A DNA stretch of 54,732 nucleotides from an uncultured Nocardioidaceae bacterium. Its GTDB lineage: Bacteria; Actinomycetota; Actinomycetes; Propionibacteriales; Nocardioidaceae. A program made the position numbers and the translations under genes. This document shows, piece after piece, positions 25,618 to 34,253 of the stretch (within the stretch, counting starts at the first letter, position 1; each line of letters opens with the position of its first letter). The stretch is from NCBI GenBank assembly GCA_902805845.1, contig CADCUI010000005.1:1-54732 (forward strand), read 5' to 3'. Under the pieces are notes generated by a model. The model saw only the letters and a list, made by a program, of their open reading frames with translations, did not search any database and was not told the origin of the DNA.

Positions 25618-27201
25618 TCAGGAAGGAGGCGCGGTGTCCCGGCGGGCGTCCCGCTCCTCGTGCTCGTGGACCACCCGGTGCGCCGACTCGAGCGTCGGGC
25701 TGTGACCGGTCACGGCGGTCAGGAAGGACTCACGGTCGAGCCGGTAGGCGGTCACCGGCGAGGAGGCGACCGCGGTCGCGGTGCGGGGCACCGATCGCAG
25801 CAGCGCGATCTCCCCGAGGCCGTCGGCCCTGCCCAGGGTGCGGATGAATCGGTCGTGCTGGGTCACCTCGACGCTGCCCTCAGCGATCGCGTAGTAGTGG
25901 TCCCCCGGCTCGCCCTCGCGCATGAGGGCGTCCCCCTGCGCGAAGGTCACGCGCTCGAGGGAGTGCGCGAGCGCCTCGATGCCCTCACCGGGCAGCACCC
26001 GGAAGAGCGAGATCTGCCGGAGCAGGGAGATCTCGACGACCGGGACCCGGGCGTGCTCATCGATGCGCAGGAGCAGCCGGAAAGCCGCCAGCACGAGCAG
26101 CGGCAGCACCACCGCCGTGCCGATGATGGCCGTCGGCGGTCCTCCCGCCACCTCGAGCACAGGCACCAGGAGTGACCCCACGGCGAGGCCCAGCATGCTC
26201 AGCCCTTCTGCAGCGCCGAACGCGGCCGCGATCCGGTCCGGTGGGACGGCACGCTGCAGCAGCACCCGGACTGCGATGTCGAACAGCGCCCGGCAGCCAC
26301 CCACGATCGCGATCACCACGACGACGGTGGGGAGGTTCGGCAGCACGGCCGCGCTGAGCGCCGCGCCGAGAACGAACGCCGTCAGGGCGATGACGGGCCC
26401 GAGGCGCTTCCCGACGAGCACGCCTGCGACGGCGGCCAGCACCAGCGAACCGGCGCCGTAGGACGTGTTGAGGTAGCCGGCCCACTCCTCTCCGGCCCTC
26501 AGGACGTCCACCGCCATCACGACGAAGAGCAGGTGAAGTGCGCCGACCACGAGGTGCTCGGCGCCCAACAGGCCGACGAGGAGACGCGTGGGGCGGTCCC
26601 TCCAGACCCGGACCAGGTCGGCGACGGACTCACCGCCCGCCCCCTCGCCCTCCACCACCCGGGCCCCGAGCTTCAGCCGGCGCAGGGGGGACTGCAGCAG
26701 CAGGGCACCGCCGGCGAGCAGGGCGGCACCGGCATAAGCGTGTCCGGGATTGCCGAACTCCAGCGCCACGCCGACACCGATGCCGGACAGCAGCAGCCCC
26801 AGGTTGTACACCCAGCCCAGGGCCACGTTGGTGGCCAGCAGCTGCTCCGCCTCGGTGGTGATCGCCGGGATGAGCGCGGACTGCGACGGCCGGGTCGTCG
26901 ACATGGCCATCTGGGTGACGATGGCTCCCAGGTAGACGAACCAGGAGCTCGAGTCGGTGAGGATCAGCACGGCCGTGGCTCCCGCGCCGAGCGCGTGCAC
27001 GGCGTAGCCCCCGAGCAGGACCACGACCGGGGAGGACCGCTCGACGAGAGCGGCCACGGAGAGCGCCACCACGGCGGAGGGCAGCTGCTGGGCGGCGCCG
27101 ACGAGACCGGCGGTGGCCGCACCACCCTGCTCGTAGGCGTACACCAGCATCGCCATCCACAAGCCGAACTCGGAGATGATGAAGCCGGCGTAGGCGACCA
27201 C
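25618..27201 (-). CDS. MFS transporter fused to a cyclic-nucleotide-binding domain
   Basis: At least 527 residues. Residues 1-400 form a 12-helix major-facilitator transporter of the MFS_3 type. Residues about 405-515 form a cyclic-nucleotide-binding domain with the phosphate-binding cassette GLGEIALLRSVPRTATAVA, in which the phosphate-contacting Arg is kept. The GTG at 27201 is the first standard start, but it falls inside helix 1. The frame continues upstream to 27273 with plausible coding sequence (FSTLSHNRDVLRIV) preceded by GAGGGG, where the expected ATG reads ATC. The transported compound is unknown; binding of cAMP or a similar ligand could gate transport. Convergent with the aldehyde dehydrogenase gene. 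Confidence 0.82.
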   Translation of the reverse strand: MVAYAGFIISEFGLWMAMLVYAYEQGGAATAGLVGAAQQLPSAVVALSVAALVERSSPVVVLLGGYAVHALGAGATAVLILTDSSSWFVYLGAIVTQMAMSTTRPSQSALIPAITTEAEQLLATNVALGWVYNLGLLLSGIGVGVALEFGNPGHAYAGAALLAGGALLLQSPLRRLKLGARVVEGEGAGGESVADLVRVWRDRPTRLLVGLLGAEHLVVGALHLLFVVMAVDVLRAGEEWAGYLNTSYGAGSLVLAAVAGVLVGKRLGPVIALTAFVLGAALSAAVLPNLPTVVVVIAIVGGCRALFDIAVRVLLQRAVPPDRIAAAFGAAEGLSMLGLAVGSLLVPVLEVAGGPPTAIIGTAVVLPLLVLAAFRLLLRIDEHARVPVVEISLLRQISLFRVLPGEGIEALAHSLERVTFAQGDALMREGEPGDHYYAIAEGSVEVTQHDRFIRTLGRADGLGEIALLRSVPRTATAVASSPVTAYRLDRESFLTAVTGHSPTLESAHRVVHEHEERDARRDTAPPS

Positions 27202-27407
27202 GATCCGTAGGACGTCGCGGTTGTGGCTCAGGGTGCTGAAGACCCCACCGCGCGAACCGGCCTCGGTACTGATGGTCGTCCCCTCACGTCACGGGCAATG
27301 ACCGGAGCCTAGGGGAGCCGGGCGTCAGGGTTAACCCTCATCGCGGACCTGAAAGACCAGGGTCAGCACGCTGGACCGGCTCACGGGCTCGGAGGAACAT
27401 CCTTGGC

Positions 27408-27779
27408 ATGAGCATCACCGCCCTGGTAGTCGACGATCACGCCGGCTTCCGGACCTCCGCGCGTTTTCTCCTCGAGATGGAGGGGTTCGAGGTCGTCGGC
27501 GAGGCGAGTGACGGAGCCGCGGCGGTGAGTGCCGCAGAGCTCCTCCGCCCCGAGTTCGTGCTGCTCGACGTGCAGCTGCCGGACGGGCAGGGGTTCGACG
27601 TCGCTCGGGAGATCCTTCGCCGCGGGCTCCGTCCGAGGATCGTGCTGGTGTCGAGCCGCGACGAGGCGGACTACGGGGACAGCATCCGGTCCTCGGGTGC
27701 GGTCGGGTTCGTGCCCAAGGCCGAGCTCTCGGGGGAGCGGATCAGGGCGCTGCTCGAGGAAGGCTCGTCATGCACCTGA
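27408..27779 (+). CDS. Single-domain response regulator (receiver only)
   Basis: A 123-residue CheY-like receiver without output domain. The acidic pair Asp9/Asp10 (VVDDH), phospho-acceptor Asp54 (LLDVQLPDG), Ser82 (LVSSRDE) and Lys104 (VPKAE) are all present, so it should accept phosphate. Sequence after the acidic pair is of the NarL/FixJ type. GGAGG precedes the ATG. First gene of a five-gene operon; it overlaps the first sensor kinase by 10 bp. It may act as a phosphate sink or shuttle among the three kinases that follow. Confidence 0.87.
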   Translation: MSITALVVDDHAGFRTSARFLLEMEGFEVVGEASDGAAAVSAAELLRPEFVLLDVQLPDGQGFDVAREILRRGLRPRIVLVSSRDEADYGDSIRSSGAVGFVPKAELSGERIRALLEEGSSCT

Positions 27780-29914
27780 CCGAGCCGGTCGCGAGGCGGC
27801 TGGCCTGGACCACCTTTCTCCTCTGTTGCGGTGGCTACCTGCTGGAGGCTGCGGTCGGCCTGCTGACGCGCGTCGGGTCCGGCGCCGAGCAGAGCGGCCA
27901 GACGAGCTGGGCGGACGCCGTGCTGTTCGTGCTGACGTTCGCCTTCCCCCTGGCCGGGGTCCTGGTGGCGAACCGGCAGCCCCGCAACCCGATCGGCTGG
28001 GTCATGCTGGCCGTCGGATGCATCGTCGCGGCGCCGCTGACGGTGTACGCCGAGTACGGGCTGCACATCGAGCCCGGCTCGTTGCCGGCTGCGGACCTTG
28101 CCGCCGCCTTGATCGTCGCGAACTGGGCGCTTGTCCTCGGTCTGGTCGGGACCTACCTGATCCTGCTCTTCCCCGACGGGCACCTGCCCTCACCGCGCTG
28201 GCGTCCCGTCGGGTGGTTCGCGGGCCTGTCCGTGGCCTGGGTCTACGTGCTGATCACGATCTTCCCGGGGGACATGGGGGAGTCCGGGTACCCGGGCGTG
28301 GACAACCCGCTCGGTGTCCCCCTCGTCGGAGACCTGGAGTCGGCCCTGCTCCCGACGATCATCGTGCTGCCGCTGAGCTTCCTGCTCTGCGCAGCGGGCC
28401 TCGTCACCCGGTTCCGCAGGTCGTCAGGGATCGAGAGGCAACAGCTCAAGTGGCTGACGACAGCCGGCGCCACGGTCGCGCTGCTCTACCTGGTGGGGAT
28501 GATCGCGAGCCTGGCGCTCGGCACCACCTCCGAGACGGGCCAGGACCCCTTCTGGCTGTCGGTCGTCCAGACCCTCGCCGTGTACTGCTTCGTCCTGGTC
28601 CCGGTGGCGATCGGCATCGCGATCCTCAAGCACGGTCTCTACGAGATCGACGTCGTCATCAACAAGGCGCTGGTGCTGGGGTGCCTGGCGTCCTTCATCA
28701 CCGCCGTGTACGTCGGCATCGTGGTCGGCGTGGGCCGGCTGGCCGGTGGTGGCGACCGGCCGAACCTGGCGTTGTCGATCGCGGCCACGGCGGTGGTGGC
28801 GATCGCGTTCCAGCCGGTGCGGGAGCGGGTGCAGCGGTGGGCGAACCGGCTGGTCTACGGGCAGCGGGCCACGCCGTACGAGGTGCTCTCCGACTTCGCG
28901 GACCGCATGGGCGGGACCTACGACGCAGCGGACCTCTTGCCCAGGCTGGCACGGACGGTGGCGCAGGGCGTGGGCGCCGAGAGGGTCGACGTGTGGCTGG
29001 CGACCGGGGCCGGGCTGGTGCGTGAGTCGAGCTGGCCATCTGCACCGGCCGCGTCCCTCGACCCCGTCGGAACGTTGGAGGACCTGGCTGGTGACCGGGT
29101 GGTCGAGGTGCGGCACCACGGTGAGCTGCTGGGCGCGTTCGCCGTGGCCAAGCCGCTGGGGGAGCAGCTGACGCCCGCCGAGGACAAGCTGCTCGACGAC
29201 GTGGCGGCACAGGCCGGCTTGGTGCTGCGCAACGTGCGGCTGATCGAGGACCTCCGCAGCTCGAGGCAGCGGCTGGTGACCACCGCGGACGAGGAGCGGC
29301 GCCGTCTGGAGCGCAACCTGCACGACGGGGCGCAGCAGAGCCTGGTGTCGGTAGCGCTGATGATCAACACTGCGAGAGCACGCCTGGGGACGAGCTCGCA
29401 GGACCTGGGGCCGGCGCTGGAGCAGGCGGCTTCGCAGCTGCGGGCAGCCATCGACGAGCTCCGCGAGCTCGCCCGCGGCATCCACCCGGCGATTCTGACC
29501 GAGCGGGGACTTGGCCCCGCGCTGCGGTCGCTGGCCGAGCGTTCCCCGGTGCCGGTGACCACCGCCTACCGGCTGGACCAGCGGCCCGCTGCAGCCGTCG
29601 AGGCAACCGCCTACTTCGTGGTCTCAGAGGCGTTGACCAACATCGCCAAGTACGCCCATGCCACCCAGGCCACCGTGACGGTGGACCAGGTAGGGGAGGG
29701 GCTCAGGGTGGAGGTCTCGGACGACGGCATCGGGGGCGCGGACGAGGCCCGAGGGTCGGGGCTTCGCGGTCTGGCCGACCGGGTTGCGGCCGTCGACGGC
29801 ACCATCGATGTCGACAGCCCACCTGGGCGCGGCACGCGCCTCACCTGCACCATCCCGCTGCCCACCGTCAACGCCGCGGGGACTCCCCAACGCTCCCTTT
29901 CGGGCAGCCTCTGA
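27770..29914 (+). CDS. Membrane sensor histidine kinase, first of three tandem paralogues
   Basis: A 714-residue NarL-type (HisKA_3) kinase. Residues 1-330 hold about nine hydrophobic helices with a central conserved patch RFRRSSGIERQQLKWL and KHGLYEIDVVINKA. Residues about 375-500 form a GAF-like sensor (LVYGQRATPYEVLSDFADR at its start). The dimerisation box has His518 in ERNLHDGAQQSLVSVAL, then REL ARGIHPAILTERGLGPAL. The ATPase domain has the N-box EALTNIAKYAHA and G-boxes DDGIGGADE and GSGLRGLADRV. Nothing outside the membrane is large, so it probably senses through the helices or the GAF domain. Overlaps the receiver gene by 10 bp and the next kinase by one base. Confidence 0.88.
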   Translation: MHLTEPVARRLAWTTFLLCCGGYLLEAAVGLLTRVGSGAEQSGQTSWADAVLFVLTFAFPLAGVLVANRQPRNPIGWVMLAVGCIVAAPLTVYAEYGLHIEPGSLPAADLAAALIVANWALVLGLVGTYLILLFPDGHLPSPRWRPVGWFAGLSVAWVYVLITIFPGDMGESGYPGVDNPLGVPLVGDLESALLPTIIVLPLSFLLCAAGLVTRFRRSSGIERQQLKWLTTAGATVALLYLVGMIASLALGTTSETGQDPFWLSVVQTLAVYCFVLVPVAIGIAILKHGLYEIDVVINKALVLGCLASFITAVYVGIVVGVGRLAGGGDRPNLALSIAATAVVAIAFQPVRERVQRWANRLVYGQRATPYEVLSDFADRMGGTYDAADLLPRLARTVAQGVGAERVDVWLATGAGLVRESSWPSAPAASLDPVGTLEDLAGDRVVEVRHHGELLGAFAVAKPLGEQLTPAEDKLLDDVAAQAGLVLRNVRLIEDLRSSRQRLVTTADEERRRLERNLHDGAQQSLVSVALMINTARARLGTSSQDLGPALEQAASQLRAAIDELRELARGIHPAILTERGLGPALRSLAERSPVPVTTAYRLDQRPAAAVEATAYFVVSEALTNIAKYAHATQATVTVDQVGEGLRVEVSDDGIGGADEARGSGLRGLADRVAAVDGTIDVDSPPGRGTRLTCTIPLPTVNAAGTPQRSLSGSL

Positions 29915-32085
29915 TGCCCACCGACAGCACAACTCTCCGGCGAAGCGCCGTCGCGCTCTTCACACTCTGCCTCGTCCTGGTCGTGGGCAGCTTCGTCCTC
30001 TACGCCATCGCCCGGATCCAGCACCTTCCGCTGGGCTCCGGTGGCGAGAGCCTCGCCACCGGACTGGCATTCGTCCTGGCTGACCTCACCTTCGCCGCGA
30101 TCGGCGCGCTCATCGCCGTCCGGCAGCCGCGCAACACGATGGGCTGGCTCCTGCTGGCCATCGCGGTCTCCTTGGCCGTCACCTTGTGGTCGGGCAGCTA
30201 CGCGGACTTCGGGCTCAACGCACGTCCCGGCTCCCTGCCCGCACCGGCGCTGGTCAACGCGCTGGGAGGCTGGATGTGGATGCCGGCGGTCGGCCTGATG
30301 GCGACCTTCGTCGTCCTGCTCTTCCCCGACGGACGGCTGCCGTCCCGCGGCTGGGTGTGGGTGGCGGGAGTCTCGGCCGGCGTGATCGCGGTCCTGTCGT
30401 TCGCCTTCATGGTCGACCCGAGGGCGTTCGACAACAGCTCGCTCGAGGGGGTCGCGAATCCTCTGGCGGTCGACCTTCCAACCTGGATCCAAGAAGGCAG
30501 CTACGTGGTCTTCGGCGCACTGTTCCCGCTGTGCATGGGCGCCTGCGCCGTGGCGGCGGTGGTCCGGTTCCGTCGTGCCCGAGGTGTCGAGCGGCAACAG
30601 CTGAAGTGGCTGGCCGCTGCCGGCTCGGTCTTCGCCACCTTCTTCGGGAGCATGGCGCTGATCGACCTGATCTTCCCTGCCATCTCCGACGACTCGACGG
30701 CTACTGCTGTCGTCGAGTTCATGCTGCCCCTGACCTTCTGCTTGGTTCCCCTCGCGATCGGTGCGGCCGTCCTCCGCTACCGGCTCTACGAGATCGACCT
30801 CGTGATCAACAAGGCTGTGGTCTTCGGGACCTTGGCGTTCTTCATCACCGCTGTGTACGTGGGCATCGTGGTGGGGGTCGGTCGCCTGGCCGGTGGAGGC
30901 GACCGACCGAACCTGGCGTTGTCGATCGCAGCGACGGCGGTGGTGGCGGTGGCGTTCCAGCCGGTCCGCGAGCGCGTTCAACGGCTGGCGAACCGATTGG
31001 TCTACGGGCAGCGCGCCACGCCGTACGAGGTGCTCTCCGAGTTCGCCGATCGCGTCGGGCACAGCTACCAGGCCACTGAACTGCTTCCCGTGATGGCGCG
31101 AACCGTGGCGCAGGGCGTCGGCGCGACCCGCGCAGAAGTCTGGCTCGCCACGGGTGGGGAGCTGGTGAGGGAGGCGACGTGGCCGACGAGCGACGGGGAG
31201 CTACATCAGGTGACGAAGGTCCGGGGAATCGGCGACCTTCCGGGGGATCGCGTGGTGGAGGTGCGCCACCAGGGTGAGCTGCTAGGTGCGTTGGTGCTGG
31301 CGAAGGCGCCTGGGGAGCCCCTGACCCGGACGGAGGAGGCGCTGATCGACGACGTGGCGGCTCAAGCCGGATTGGTGCTGCGCAACGTCCGGTTGATCGA
31401 GGAGCTGCGCAGCTCGCGCGAGCGGTTGGTCACCACGCAGGACCAGGAACGCCGTCGGCTCGAACGCAACCTGCACGACGGGGCGCAGCAGAGCCTGGTG
31501 TCGGTGGCGCTGATGATCCAGACGGTGAGGGGGCGACTGGGTCCGGACGCGGAGGCCTCGCCGGCGCTCGAGCAGGCCGCCGAGCAGCTGCGGGCCGCGA
31601 TCACCGAGCTGAGGGAGCTGGCCCGCGGGATCCATCCGGCGATCCTGACCGAGCGTGGGCTGGGTCCCGCGTTGCGTTCGCTGGCCGAGCGGTCCCCGGT
31701 GCCCGTGGTCGTCGAGTCCTCGCTGGACCAGCGGCTGCCGGCCACGGTCGAGGCAACCGTCTACTTCGTGGTCGCCGAGGCGCTGACCAACGTGGCCAAG
31801 TACGCCCATGCCACCCAGGTTCACGTCGGCGTGGCCCGCGCCAGCGGTCGGTTGGTCGTGACGGTCTCTGACGACGGGATCGGCGGCGCCGACGACACCG
31901 TGGGCTCGGGGCTGCGCGGCCTGGCTGACCGGCTCGCTGTCGTCGACGGGACGCTGGCGGTCGACAGCCCGCCTGGAGCCGGCACCACCCTGACCGGCAC
32001 CATCCCTGACCCTGCATCGCTCGTGACCGTCGCCGCAGCACTCACCGGTGCCGAGGCGACCTCCACGCTGGAGGCGTCGCGATGA
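29914..32085 (+). CDS. Membrane sensor histidine kinase, second tandem paralogue
   Basis: A 723-residue kinase with the same architecture as its neighbours: N-terminal helices, the RFRRARGVERQQLKWL patch, a GAF-like domain after VYGQRATPYEVLSEFADR, phospho-His521 (ERNLHDGAQQSLVSVAL), N-box EALTNVAKYAHA and G-boxes DDGIGGADD and GSGLRGLADRL. It is closest to the first kinase: the block from the last helix to the GAF start (about 30850-31050) is nearly the same at DNA level as about 28700-28910, pointing to a recent duplication or gene conversion. ATG joined to the previous stop as TGATG. Confidence 0.88.
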   Translation: MPTDSTTLRRSAVALFTLCLVLVVGSFVLYAIARIQHLPLGSGGESLATGLAFVLADLTFAAIGALIAVRQPRNTMGWLLLAIAVSLAVTLWSGSYADFGLNARPGSLPAPALVNALGGWMWMPAVGLMATFVVLLFPDGRLPSRGWVWVAGVSAGVIAVLSFAFMVDPRAFDNSSLEGVANPLAVDLPTWIQEGSYVVFGALFPLCMGACAVAAVVRFRRARGVERQQLKWLAAAGSVFATFFGSMALIDLIFPAISDDSTATAVVEFMLPLTFCLVPLAIGAAVLRYRLYEIDLVINKAVVFGTLAFFITAVYVGIVVGVGRLAGGGDRPNLALSIAATAVVAVAFQPVRERVQRLANRLVYGQRATPYEVLSEFADRVGHSYQATELLPVMARTVAQGVGATRAEVWLATGGELVREATWPTSDGELHQVTKVRGIGDLPGDRVVEVRHQGELLGALVLAKAPGEPLTRTEEALIDDVAAQAGLVLRNVRLIEELRSSRERLVTTQDQERRRLERNLHDGAQQSLVSVALMIQTVRGRLGPDAEASPALEQAAEQLRAAITELRELARGIHPAILTERGLGPALRSLAERSPVPVVVESSLDQRLPATVEATVYFVVAEALTNVAKYAHATQVHVGVARASGRLVVTVSDDGIGGADDTVGSGLRGLADRLAVVDGTLAVDSPPGAGTTLTGTIPDPASLVTVAAALTGAEATSTLEASR

Positions 32086-34253
32086 GTGACGGGGCGATGA
32101 GTGACGGGGCACTGAGACGCGCTGCCTATGTCGTCATGGTCTTGTGCTTCTGCCTCTACGCCGTTGGACTGGTGCTCGAGCTGCTCAATCCCAAGGCGGC
32201 GACGTCCTGGGGCACCGGTGCGGCAGCCCCCCTCATCGCCTTCGTGCTCGCGAACATGTCCTTCGCCGTGGTCGGTGCGCTGATCCTCCACAGGGCCCCG
32301 CGCAACAGGATCGGCTGGCTGATGCTGGGGATCGGCGCGGTCTGGGCCTGGTCGGCGGCGTCGGAGGGCTACATCCTCTACGCCGAGGTCACCCGGCCCG
32401 GGGCCCTGCCGAGGCCGGATCTGGTGGCCGCCCTGTCCAGCTGGCTCTGGGTTCCGGCCATCGGGCTGATGGGGGTGTTCCTCGTGCTCCTCTTCCCCGA
32501 CGGGCGCCTGCCCTCGCCCCGGTGGCGGCCCGTGGCCTGGGTGGCCACGGCGGCGATCGTGGCGGGGTCGGCCCGGGGGCTGTTCCTTCCCGGAGTCATC
32601 GAGGACACGAGCGTCGAAGGGCTTCGGAACCCGTTGGGTGTGACGTCTGTCCAGCCGCTTCTCGAGGCCGCGACCGTCGCCTTCTTCGCCCTTCCCGTCT
32701 GTGTCCTTCTCAGCGCAGCCGGACTCATCGTCCGGTTCCGCAGGTCGCATGGCGTCGAGCGGCTGCAGGTGAAGTGGCTGGCAAGCGCCGGAGCCCTGGT
32801 TGCCCTCGTCTATGCCGTCGCAGTCCTCGCCACCCTGCTCTCCCCCACCTCCGGCACGACGCCGGACTGGGTCCTGGCCATGCAGGACGCCGGGCTGGCG
32901 TCCTTCATCGTGATCCCCGTGGCGGTCGGCATCGCCATCCTCAAGCACCGGCTCTACGGCATCGACGTCGTGATCAACAAGTCGGTCGTGTTCGCCGCCC
33001 TGGCCACCTTCATCACGACGGTCTACGTGGTCATCGTGGTCGGTGTGGGCAGCCTTCTCGACCGCGCGGACCGGCCCAACCTCGCCCTCTCCGTCGCCGC
33101 CACTGCGGTCGTCGCCGTGGCCTTCGAGCCGGTCCGCGACCGGGTGCAGCAACTCGCGAACCGACTGGTCTACGGCACGCGCGCCACGCCGTACGAGGTG
33201 CTATCGGACTTCGCCGACCGGATGGGCGGGACGTACGCCGCGGAGGAGCTCCTCCCCATGATGGCCAGGACCGTCGGGGAAGGGGTAGGCGCCAGCCGCG
33301 CCGCAGTGTGGCTGGCCACGGCGACCGGTCTCGAGCTCGAGGCCGCGTGGCCCCCGGAGTCCCTTGCGACCGGCTCCCGCGCGGTCGGCGAGCTCGCCCA
33401 GGTCCCGGGTGATCGGGTGGTGGCGGTCCGCCATCGCGGCGAGCTGCTCGGCGCGATCGCCGTCCTCAAGCCGCCCGGCGAAGCCGTGACTCCCGCCGAG
33501 CAGAAGCTCCTGGACGACGTGGCCGCTCAAGCCGGGCTGGTGCTGCGCAACGTCAGGCTGGTCGAGGACCTGAGGTCATCGCGGCAGAGGCTGGTGCGCG
33601 CCCAGGACGAGGAACGTCGGCGTCTCGAGCGGAACCTGCACGACGGCGCCCAGCAGAGCATCGTCGCGGTGGCACTGATGATCCGGATGGTCCGCGCACG
33701 GCTGGACGCGGAGTCGCTGCCGGTCGCGGAGACCTTGGATCAGGCCGCGGACCAGCTCGGCTCGGCCATCGAGCAGCTCCGAGCCCTCGCGCGTGGGATC
33801 CATCCGGTGGTGCTCACTGAGCGAGGTCTCGGTCCGGCCCTCAGATCGATGGCCGAGCGCTCCCCGGTTCCGGTGCTCGTCGACGACCGGCTGGACGAGC
33901 GGCTCCCGGCAGAGCTCGAGGGCACCCTCTACTACGTCGTCGCGGAGGCACTGACGAACGTCGCCAAGCACGCCCACGCCTCCGCCGTCGAGGTGCACGT
34001 CTCGGCCACCGCGACGCAGGTGGCGCTGGAGGTCGTCGACGACGGTGTGGGCGGCGGCGACGCCGGCAAGGGGACCGGGCTCCTCGGCCTTGCCGACCGC
34101 GTCTCCGTGGTCCACGGCACCCTGCTCCTGGACAGCCCACCCGGAGGCGGCACCCGGCTGCTCTGCACCGTCCCCCTCACCCCCTTCCCCCGCTCGACCG
34201 ACGTCGCACCCGGCCGGCAGAGAACCACCCAACCGCTAGGAGCGGGTCAGTGA
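32082..34253 (+). CDS. Membrane sensor histidine kinase, third tandem paralogue
   Basis: A 723-residue kinase, the most diverged of the three but co-linear with them: helices to about 330, RFRRSHGVERLQVKWL, GAF-like domain after VYGTRATPYEVLSDFADR, phospho-His520 (ERNLHDGAQQSIVAVAL), RALARGIHPVVLTERGLGPAL, N-box EALTNVAKHAHA, G-boxes DDGVGGGD and GTGLLGLADRV. The first 15 bp are duplicated in tandem, giving MSDGAMSDGA and two in-frame ATG codons (32082 and 32097). The first makes a 4-bp overlap with the second kinase. Stop overlaps the next gene by four bases (GTGA). Confidence 0.88.
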   Translation: MSDGAMSDGALRRAAYVVMVLCFCLYAVGLVLELLNPKAATSWGTGAAAPLIAFVLANMSFAVVGALILHRAPRNRIGWLMLGIGAVWAWSAASEGYILYAEVTRPGALPRPDLVAALSSWLWVPAIGLMGVFLVLLFPDGRLPSPRWRPVAWVATAAIVAGSARGLFLPGVIEDTSVEGLRNPLGVTSVQPLLEAATVAFFALPVCVLLSAAGLIVRFRRSHGVERLQVKWLASAGALVALVYAVAVLATLLSPTSGTTPDWVLAMQDAGLASFIVIPVAVGIAILKHRLYGIDVVINKSVVFAALATFITTVYVVIVVGVGSLLDRADRPNLALSVAATAVVAVAFEPVRDRVQQLANRLVYGTRATPYEVLSDFADRMGGTYAAEELLPMMARTVGEGVGASRAAVWLATATGLELEAAWPPESLATGSRAVGELAQVPGDRVVAVRHRGELLGAIAVLKPPGEAVTPAEQKLLDDVAAQAGLVLRNVRLVEDLRSSRQRLVRAQDEERRRLERNLHDGAQQSIVAVALMIRMVRARLDAESLPVAETLDQAADQLGSAIEQLRALARGIHPVVLTERGLGPALRSMAERSPVPVLVDDRLDERLPAELEGTLYYVVAEALTNVAKHAHASAVEVHVSATATQVALEVVDDGVGGGDAGKGTGLLGLADRVSVVHGTLLLDSPPGGGTRLLCTVPLTPFPRSTDVAPGRQRTTQPLGAGQ

